From Sedimentibacter sp. SX930 (GTDB taxonomy: Bacteria > Bacillota > Bacilli > Lactobacillales > Aerococcaceae): a stretch of 64,000 nucleotides of DNA. A program made the translations under genes and the position numbers. Positions 56,410 through 64,000 of the stretch are shown here, piece after piece (position 1 is the first letter of the stretch; every line of letters begins with the position of its first letter). The stretch covers positions 620,001 through 684,000 of the forward strand of contig MUZD01000001.1 in NCBI GenBank assembly GCA_002155105.1, in the 5' to 3' direction. The notes under the pieces were generated by a model that worked only from the letters and a program-made list of their open reading frames with translations, searched no databases and was not told where the DNA came from.

Positions 56410-57504
56410 GTGTCGGTTATATCAAGTATGCATATGGATAAAGAAAGTTTGGAGGAATCGCTGAGGTTGGTGGGGTACGATAATGAAGAATTGTTCGCTT
56501 ATCTTCAACAAAAAGCGTTGGGCAATCCCTTAATCGAAGTGAAAATCAATAAAGAATTCGATGAACGCGCTGTAAAAGAAAGAACGATAGTGTATAAACC
56601 GGATAAAGACGATCCGATGGATATGGTTTCCGCTATGGATCAAGTATTTGAAGAAGTGCCGGCGTTGGATACATTCTTATTGGAACAAATCTATGCAAAC
56701 ATGCGGGACACGCCCTTGCGCGAGTTGGTTTTATTTTTGGTGGCATTCATCAATCCGGAAGGGTACGTCACAATCGATCTGAATGAAGCCGCGGAACAGA
56801 AGGGTGTCGAACCGATCGTGATGCTGGATGCGTTGACGCTCCTGCATCAATTGGATCCCCCGGGTGTGGGGGCCCGAAATCTGCAGGAATGCCTGATGCT
56901 GCAGACTGAGCGTGATGAATATGCGCCGGAAATCGCCTATTATATTCTGGAGAATTACTTTACGGCCTTCAGTGACAAAAACTGGCAAGCAATAGCTGAA
57001 GAGATGAATGTCGAGCTGTCCGATGTGAAGGCGGTATTCGAGTATGCCCAAACCTTGGACCCGACACCGGGATCGGCATTCGGAGATGACAGTTTTTCGT
57101 TGCCCAGACCGGATCTGTATCTGCAGCTGGTGGATGGTCATCTGACTGTTAAATACAATGAGTGGGCTTCTCCTTTCATCATTTTCCAAAAAGAATATTA
57201 TGAAGAGATGATGCAACACGAAGATGTGGACGTGCAACAATTTCTGGCAGCGAAGAAAACGGAGTGGGAGCAGTTGCGGTCTGCAGTTGCATTCAGAAAA
57301 GAGTTGCTGCTTGCGGCGGGAGAATTGATCTGCGGCTTGCAGAAAGGCTTTTTCCTGGAAGGTCGGGAGTTGGAACCGCTCGATGTGACTCGTTTGGCTG
57401 GAGATTTGGCGGTCCCGGCGACTGTCATGCGCGAAGAAATATTGGAGAAAACGATCGAAACGGACCGTGGGACATTTTTGTTGCACCAGTTATGCGGTGA
57501 ATAG
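56410..57504 (+). CDS. rpoN: truncated RNA polymerase sigma-54 factor
   Basis: Sigma-54 directs RNA polymerase to -24/-12 promoters that need activator ATPases. This protein has 364 residues, against about 430-480 normally. The N-terminal activator region is short: LEESLRLVGYDNEELFAYLQQKALGNPLIEV is kept, but the Gln-rich opening helix is not. The core-binding domain is clear (LDPPGVGARNLQECLMLQ, about 150-168), as is the following TVKYNEWASPFI region. It stops after the HTH-like VTRLAGDLAVPATVMREEILEKTIETDRGTFLL and lacks the C-terminal RpoN box (ARRTVAKYR) that reads the -24 element. The 340 bases after the stop show no displaced RpoN box. It lies before cggR, a known position for rpoN in Lactobacillales. 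It may be decayed or altered. Confidence 0.8.
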   Translation: MSVISSMHMDKESLEESLRLVGYDNEELFAYLQQKALGNPLIEVKINKEFDERAVKERTIVYKPDKDDPMDMVSAMDQVFEEVPALDTFLLEQIYANMRDTPLRELVLFLVAFINPEGYVTIDLNEAAEQKGVEPIVMLDALTLLHQLDPPGVGARNLQECLMLQTERDEYAPEIAYYILENYFTAFSDKNWQAIAEEMNVELSDVKAVFEYAQTLDPTPGSAFGDDSFSLPRPDLYLQLVDGHLTVKYNEWASPFIIFQKEYYEEMMQHEDVDVQQFLAAKKTEWEQLRSAVAFRKELLLAAGELICGLQKGFFLEGRELEPLDVTRLAGDLAVPATVMREEILEKTIETDRGTFLLHQLCGE

Positions 57505-57871
57505 GCTGTGAATCGACAATAATAAATGAAAAAGATGCGAAACGCTAAACAATAACGGGACAATTATCGACCCTTATCAAAAAGTTGATGTACCAAGGTT
57601 TTCTGAAAGCGTATGTCTAAAAGGCAATCGGATTATAGGCTACTCGTGATATATTGAACGAATCTATTTTAAAGGAATTCGAATTTATTTGCCAAAACGC
57701 TTGAAACGTCTAGTGTTTACTGTTAAAATGATGAAGTAAAGACGAGGGAGAATAGACGGAATAAAAAAATATTTGCAGTCCTATTCCATCTCTCCTGATA
57801 TGAAATAAACGAGGACCGCCTAAGATTGCAGCGGGGCGAAAAGCGTCCACGTGCAAATGAAGAGGGTTTTT
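57505..57871 (+). other. leader between rpoN and cggR
   Basis: About 370 bases without a gene. It contains the promoter at 57701-57729 and then about 140 bases of leader. I see no terminator after rpoN and no clear CggR operator with the Bacillus pattern. Confidence 0.45.
57701..57729 (+). promoter_or_regulatory. promoter of the cggR glycolytic operon
   Basis: TTGAAA (57701-57706), 17-bp spacer, TAAAAT (57724-57729). Confidence 0.75.
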
Positions 57872-58909
57872 ATGGAAGAGTCTATTTCAGTCTTGCAGCA
57901 AATAGTCCCGGACATTATGTCAGTCCTTCAAAATCGTTACCATATCATGCGTAATATCCAAATGTATGCTCCAGTCGGGAGACGCGTCCTGGCCGATAAA
58001 GTATCCTTGTCAGAAAGGACTTTACGGACTGAGACAGATTTTTTGCGGAAACAAGGTCTTCTTTCCAGTTCTAAGAACGGGATGGAATTGACTGAGGAAG
58101 GCGAGGACATTTTTCGTCAGCTGGAAAGGTTCATGCGGTTATTGCTGAATATGAATGCGAAAGAAAAGGCGTTAGCGGATTATCTGAATATTCAGTTTTG
58201 TAGGATTGTTCCTGGCGATTGTGATGAAGATGCATCCGTTCTGGATGAAATCGGAAAAACTGCAGCCAAAGAACTGCATGCGTTATTGCCGGCAGGCGAA
58301 TTTATCGTTGCTGTTGCTGGCGGGAGTACTATGGCACAGGCTGCCGAACATTTTTCACCTGAATTGTCACAGAACAGGGAGTTCATGTTTGTCCCGACAC
58401 GAGGCGGTTTAGGCGAATCCATGTCGATACAAGCCAACAGTGTCAGCGATCGTATGGCGCAGTTGGTAGGCGGTGAGAACATGGCACTTTTCGTTCCCGA
58501 TAATTTGAGCGAAAAAGCTTATGCATCCATGAAATCCGAGCCATCAATCAAACATACTTTATCCGTCATGAAAAAGGCAAACTGCTTGTTATATAGTATC
58601 GGTAATGCTAAAGTAATGATGGAAAGACGCAGGATGTCGCATGGGTTGATTTCGTCCCTAGAAGCGCATAATGCGGTAGGTGAAGCCTTTGGTTGTTACT
58701 TCAATGAGAACGGAGAAATCGTCTATCGATTGTCCCGGTTCGGACTTCAGATTGAAGACATCGAAAAGATCCCGTACGCAATGGCCATTGCAGGGGGAAG
58801 CACGAAAGCCAAGGCTATTAAAGCGTTCATGAAATATGCCCCGCATCAAACATGGCTGATTACGGATGAGGGCGCAGCTAATCTGATTTTAAAAGGGGTA
58901 ACCCTTTAA
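57872..58909 (+). CDS. cggR: central glycolytic genes regulator CggR
   Basis: A SorC-family repressor of the lower-glycolysis operon, released by fructose 1,6-bisphosphate. 345 residues. An N-terminal winged helix (about 25-90, VGRRVLADKVSLSERTLRTETDFLRKQGLL) is followed by the sugar-phosphate-binding domain (about 110-345) with VAVAGGSTMAQAAEHF, PTRGGLGE and ITDEGAANLIL. ATG 57872 has AGAGGG about six bases upstream; earlier in-frame ATG/GTG codons exist but are close to the site. The target genes follow directly. Confidence 0.93.
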   Translation: MEESISVLQQIVPDIMSVLQNRYHIMRNIQMYAPVGRRVLADKVSLSERTLRTETDFLRKQGLLSSSKNGMELTEEGEDIFRQLERFMRLLLNMNAKEKALADYLNIQFCRIVPGDCDEDASVLDEIGKTAAKELHALLPAGEFIVAVAGGSTMAQAAEHFSPELSQNREFMFVPTRGGLGESMSIQANSVSDRMAQLVGGENMALFVPDNLSEKAYASMKSEPSIKHTLSVMKKANCLLYSIGNAKVMMERRRMSHGLISSLEAHNAVGEAFGCYFNENGEIVYRLSRFGLQIEDIEKIPYAMAIAGGSTKAKAIKAFMKYAPHQTWLITDEGAANLILKGVTL

Positions 58910-58948
58910 AATAAAAATTTTGACTTATCCTAAGGAGGAAATCTCAGT

Positions 58949-59950
58949 ATGACAGTAAAAGTTGGTATTAACGGTTTTGGACGTATTGGACGTTTAGCAT
59001 TCCGCCGTATTCAAGAAGTAGAAGGAATCGAAGTTGTAGCAATCAATGACTTGACTGACGCTAAAATGTTAGCTCACTTATTGAAATATGATACAACTCA
59101 AGGCAGATTCAATGGTGATGTAGAAGTTAATGACGGATTCTTCACTGTAAACGGAAAAGACATCAAAGTGTTATCACAACGTAACCCAGCAGATCTTCCA
59201 TGGGCAGAACTTGGCGTAGAGTTCGTATTAGAATGTACTGGTTTCTTCATGAGCAAATCAGGCGCTCAAGCTCACGTTGATGCAGGTGCTAAACGTGTTC
59301 TATTGTCTGCTCCAGCAGGCAGCGACGTTAAAACAATCGTTTATAACGTTAACCACAACGAATTAAACGCTGAAGACGTTATCGTTTCAGGCGCATCTTG
59401 CACAACTAACTGCTTGGCTCCAATGGCTAAAGTATTGAACGACGAATACGGAATCATTGAAGGCTTAATGACTACAATCCACGCTTACACTGGCGACCAA
59501 AACACTTTGGATGCTCCACATCCTAAAGGTGACTTCCGTCGTGCACGTGCTGCTGCTGCAAACATCGTTCCTAATACAACTGGTGCTGCTAAAGCTATCG
59601 GCGATGTATTGCCTGAATTGAAAGGCAAATTAGATGGAGCTGCTCAACGTGTTCCAGTTCCTACCGGTTCATTGACTGAATTAGTTACTGTATTGGAAAA
59701 AACTGTAACTGTTGAAGAAATCAATGCTGCTATGAAAGCTGCTTCTAACGAATCTTACGGATACACTGAAGACGAATTAGTTTCTAGCGATATCGTAGGC
59801 ATCAACTTCGGTTCTTTATTCGATGCTACACAAACTAAAGTAATGACAGTTGGGGACAAACAATTAGTTAAAACTGTTGCTTGGTACGACAATGAAATGT
59901 CTTACGCTTCACAATTAGTACGTACTTTAGTAGAATTTGCTAGCTTATAA
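58949..59950 (+). CDS. gap: glyceraldehyde-3-phosphate dehydrogenase
   Basis: NAD-dependent glycolytic GAPDH of 333 residues. NAD site [16 protein letters not shown], catalytic Cys in [12 protein letters not shown] (about 152) and His in [10 protein letters not shown] (about 179). Codon use is clearly more biased to A/T-ending codons than in the flanking genes, a sign of high expression. AAGGAGG lies before the ATG. A hairpin stands between it and pgk. Confidence 0.98.
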   Translation: MTVKVGINGFGRIGRLAFRRIQEVEGIEVVAINDLTDAKMLAHLLKYDTTQGRFNGDVEVNDGFFTVNGKDIKVLSQRNPADLPWAELGVEFVLECTGFFMSKSGAQAHVDAGAKRVLLSAPAGSDVKTIVYNVNHNELNAEDVIVSGASCTTNCLAPMAKVLNDEYGIIEGLMTTIHAYTGDQNTLDAPHPKGDFRRARAAAANIVPNTTGAAKAIGDVLPELKGKLDGAAQRVPVPTGSLTELVTVLEKTVTVEEINAAMKAASNESYGYTEDELVSSDIVGINFGSLFDATQTKVMTVGDKQLVKTVAWYDNEMSYASQLVRTLVEFASL

Positions 59951-59994
59951 GATCACGTCTTTCATTTAATGAAAGCTGAATCGTAGAAGATAAC

Positions 59995-60030
59995 AAAAGC
60001 GGGGAGGCAACGCGCTTCCTCGCTTTTCTT
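59995..60030 (+). terminator. partial terminator between gap and pgk
   Basis: AAAAGCG (59995-60001) pairs with CGCTTTT (60021-60027), with GGGAGG/CTTCCT inside, followed by CTT. Its short T-tract suggests incomplete termination or mRNA protection, giving more gap than pgk message. Confidence 0.7.
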
Positions 60031-60060
60031 ATGTAGATACACATATCAGGAGGCGACGTA

Positions 60061-61251
60061 ATGACAAAGAAAGTTGTAACAGATTTAGATGTAGCTGGAA
60101 AAAAAGTATTGGTTCGTGCTGATTTCAATGTTCCTATGAAAGATGGAGCAATCACTAACGACAACCGTATCGTTCAAGCTCTTCCTACAATCAACTACTT
60201 GATCGAAAATAACGCAAAAGTCATCCTTTTCTCTCACTTAGGAAAAGTAAAAACTGAAGAAGACAAAGCGAAGTTGAGCTTGAAACCTGTAGCTGACCGT
60301 TTGGCTGAATTGTTGGGCAAAGCAGTCACTTTCGTTCCTGAAACACGCGGAGAAGCTTTGGAAACTGCTATCGCAGCTTTGAAAGACGGAGATGTTTTGG
60401 TATTCGAAAACACTCGTTTCGAAGATGTTGACGGTAAAAAAGAAAGCAAAAACGATCCTGAATTGGGCAAATACTGGGCTAGCCTGGGCGACCTGTTCGT
60501 AAACGATGCATTCGGTACGGCTCACCGTGCTCATGCTTCCAACGTCGGAATCGCTTCTAACCTTGAAAGCGCAGCTGGATTCTTGATGGAGAAAGAAATC
60601 AAGTTCATCGGCGGAGCTGTTGACGAGCCTGTTCGTCCATTCGTAGCTATCCTTGGCGGAGCAAAAGTAAGCGACAAAATCGGTGTCATCAAACACTTAT
60701 TGAACAAAGCCGACAAAGTACTTATCGGCGGCGGCATGGCTTACACATTCATGAAAGCACAAGGCTTGGAAATCGGTAAATCCTTATTGGAAGCTGATAA
60801 AGTTGAATTGGCTAAAGAATTGTTGGAGAGCGCCGGCGACAAATTGATCTTGCCTATCGATGCTAAAATGGCTCACGAATTCGGCAACGATGGAGAAATC
60901 ACAATCGCTAAAAACGAAGCATTCCCTGCTGACCAAATGGCATTGGATATCGGACCTGCTTCCGTCGAATTGTTCACTAAAGAGCTTGAAGGCGCGAAAA
61001 CTGTCGTATGGAACGGACCTATGGGTGTGTTCGAATTATCTAACTTTGCTCAAGGAACAATCGGTGTCTGCGAAGCAATCGCTAAATTAAGCGATGCTGT
61101 AACAATCATCGGCGGCGGAGACTCAGCTGCAGCTGCAATGCAATTAGGCTTTGCTGATGATTTCACGCACATCTCAACAGGTGGCGGAGCATCATTGGAA
61201 TACCTTGAAGGTAAAGAATTACCAGGTGTAGCATCAATTTCTGACAAATAA
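60061..61251 (+). CDS. pgk: phosphoglycerate kinase
   Basis: Makes ATP from 1,3-bisphosphoglycerate. 396 residues. [11 protein letters not shown] and the basic patch SHLGKVK bind substrate; the C-terminal [40 protein letters not shown] binds nucleotide. AGGAGG lies eight bases before the ATG. Highly biased codons like gap. Confidence 0.98.
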   Translation: MTKKVVTDLDVAGKKVLVRADFNVPMKDGAITNDNRIVQALPTINYLIENNAKVILFSHLGKVKTEEDKAKLSLKPVADRLAELLGKAVTFVPETRGEALETAIAALKDGDVLVFENTRFEDVDGKKESKNDPELGKYWASLGDLFVNDAFGTAHRAHASNVGIASNLESAAGFLMEKEIKFIGGAVDEPVRPFVAILGGAKVSDKIGVIKHLLNKADKVLIGGGMAYTFMKAQGLEIGKSLLEADKVELAKELLESAGDKLILPIDAKMAHEFGNDGEITIAKNEAFPADQMALDIGPASVELFTKELEGAKTVVWNGPMGVFELSNFAQGTIGVCEAIAKLSDAVTIIGGGDSAAAAMQLGFADDFTHISTGGGASLEYLEGKELPGVASISDK

Positions 61252-61266
61252 GCAACCTATTCTTAA

Positions 61267-62033
<767 letters not shown>

Positions 62034-62034
<1 letters not shown>

Positions 62035-63566
62035 TGAGTAAAACACCGGTAGCAATAATTATTTTAGACGGTTTCGGCTGGAGAAACGAAATGATGGGCA
62101 ATGCGGTTAAGCTAGCGAAGAAACCGAACTTTGACCGTTATTGGAACAATTTTCCGCATGCAACGATGCTGGCTTCCGGATTTGCTGTTGGACTGCCTGA
62201 AGGCCAAATGGGTAATTCCGAAGTAGGGCATACAAACATTGGTGCCGGACGAGTTGTCTACCAAAGTTTGACCAGAATCGACAAAGCCATCATCGATGGC
62301 GAATTCTTGACGAACGAAGCGCTTGTAGGTGCTTACGATCACACTACCGAAAATGATTCTGCTTTGCACCTTTTCGGTCTGCTTTCTGACGGTGGTGTGC
62401 ACAGTCATATCAACCATATCATTGCATTGATCAAGAGCGCAAAAGAAAAAGGCGTCAAAAAACTTTATCTGCATGCTTTCCTTGATGGCCGCGACGTGGA
62501 TCCGCACGCTGCACCAGGCTACATCGAAACAGTGGAAAAAGCGATGGAAGAAATCGGGCTGGGCGAAATCGCGACTGTTTCAGGTCGTTACTACGCTATG
62601 GACCGTGACAACCGTTGGGAACGTGTGGAATTGGCATACAATGCAATCGCACACGGCGAAGGCGAAAAATTTGAATCTGCACAAGCTGTTGTAGAAGCAA
62701 GCTATGCAGATGGTAAAACGGATGAATTCGTCTTGCCGACTGTCATCGTTAAAGATGGCAAACCAGTTGGGCCATTGCAAGACAATGACGCGATCATTTT
62801 CTTCAACTTCCGTCCTGACCGTGCAATCCAACTTTCAAATGCCTTCACTAACGAAGAATGGACGAACTTCGAACGCGGGGAACGCGCTAAAAACGTGAAA
62901 TTTGTGACGATGACTTCTTACCAAGATACTGTAATCGCGGATATCGCTTTCAAGCCTATCCCGATGACAAACGTTCTGGGTGAAGTTCTGGCGCAACATA
63001 AACTTACACAATTGCGTATCGCTGAAACCGAAAAATATCCGCATGTAACTTTCTTCATGAATGGCGGACGTCACGAGCCTTTCGAAGGCGAAGGACGCAT
63101 CCTGATCCCTTCACCGAAAGTTGCAACCTATGATTTGAAACCTGAAATGAGCGCTTATGAAGTGGGCGAAGCATTAGTGAAAGAGATTAATGACGATAAA
63201 TACGACGCCATCATCCTTAACTTTGCGAACCCTGACATGGTCGGCCATTCAGGTATGTTGGAACCTACAATCAAAGCGATCGAAGCGGTAGATGAGAACC
63301 TTGGAGCAGTCGTTGATGCTATCCATGCAAAAGGTGGCTATGCCATCATTTTCGCTGACCACGGTAACGCGGACACTATGTCCACTGAAGACGGACAGCC
63401 GCATACTGCGCACACAACCGTGCCGGTTCCGGTGATCGTAACGAAAAAAGGCGTCACGTTGCGCACAGACGGCAAATTGGCCGATGTTGCTCCAACTATG
63501 CTTGATTTATTGAACGTAGAAAAACCAGCAGAAATGACAGGCGAATCGCTGATCGTTAAAGCGTAA
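62034..63566 (+). CDS. gpmI: 2,3-bisphosphoglycerate-independent phosphoglycerate mutase
   Basis: Mn-dependent mutase of the alkaline phosphatase superfamily, 3- to 2-phosphoglycerate. 510 residues. Metal-site ILDGFGW, nucleophile Ser in [17 protein letters not shown] (about 62), and the C-terminal [10 protein letters not shown] and [11 protein letters not shown] motifs. It is coupled to tpiA by a one-base overlap. Confidence 0.97.
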
Positions 63567-63583
63567 GCAAAACGCTTCAGCTA

Positions 63584-63612
63584 TTGCATAAAGTAAGAAA
63601 ATTGTCTACAAT
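63584..63612 (+). promoter_or_regulatory. separate promoter of eno
   Basis: TTGCAT (63584-63589), 17-bp spacer, TACAAT (63607-63612). It lies between gpmI and eno and gives eno an extra transcription start. Confidence 0.75.
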
Positions 63613-63633
63613 GATACTTGGTAACACAAGTAA

Positions 63634-64000
<367 letters not shown>

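Noticed and set aside
57554-57569. CGGGACAATTATCGAC as a CggR operator
   Set aside because: Only the first half fits the Bacillus pattern CGGGAC-N6-TGTC, and it lies upstream of the promoter rather than between promoter and gene.

Overview
The window reads as chromosomal DNA of a low-to-mid G+C Gram-positive bacterium of the Lactobacillales. Strong AGGAGG-type ribosome sites, frequent TTG starts, CtsR, PerR, NiaR and CcpA sites, MurT/GatD, a five-gene glycogen operon and the order tdk-prfA-prmC-sua5-glyA-upp-atp-murA-mbl all point that way. Carnobacteriaceae (for example Trichococcus) is my best guess from gene content; it is an inference, not a measured placement. I see no phage, transposase, integrase, CRISPR array or rRNA. 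There is one tRNA, tRNA-Arg(CCG).

Layout. 1-6.6 kb: niacin regulator and transporter, carbonic anhydrase, AEC transporter, luxS with an iron-type dehydrogenase, cytidine deaminase, a zinc-ribbon membrane protein and a glyoxalase-like protein. 6.6-12.8 kb: SGNH hydrolase, a probable structured RNA (7.29-7.52 kb), a DUF4349 lipoprotein, a PiT phosphate transporter with its DUF47 partner, a phosphodiesterase-like protein and a NUDIX hydrolase. 12.8-21.5 kb: a 0.5-kb regulatory leader, then glgB-glgC-glgD-glgA-glgP. 21.5-30.5 kb: DUF4828 protein, aspartate kinase, a PerR-box P1B-4 metal ATPase, undecaprenyl-diphosphatase, EIIA-Glc, a flavin reductase/dioxygenase pair and a lactonase-family protein. 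30.7-38.1 kb: orphan EIIA-Gut, AI-2E family permease, SppA, RDD protein, a GntR/DUF1648 pair and murT-gatD. 38.4-54.9 kb: tdk, prfA-prmC, sua5, glyA, upp, the F1Fo ATP synthase operon, DUF1146, murA, mbl, epuA-like. 55.2-64 kb: clpP, tRNA-Arg, a truncated sigma-54 gene and the glycolytic operon cggR-gap-pgk-tpiA-gpmI-eno (eno cut by the window end).

How it fits together. The window is mostly core energy and envelope metabolism. Glycogen synthesis and breakdown, EIIA-Glc, CcpA-type cre sites (before the glycogen operon and the rpoN gene) and the CggR glycolytic operon form a carbon-control theme. The ATP synthase, MurA, MurT/GatD, UppP and Mbl serve membrane energy and the cell wall.

The least explained parts are non-coding: a terminator-bounded RNA with a multi-helix junction; a family of GC-rich hairpins in clusters of three behind operon ends, whose outer arms differ but always pair; a 52-bp tandem hairpin array; a 112-bp interrupted palindrome after prmC; and a sigma-54 protein that ends before its promoter-recognition RpoN box. 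All calls come from reading the sequence; no database search was run.
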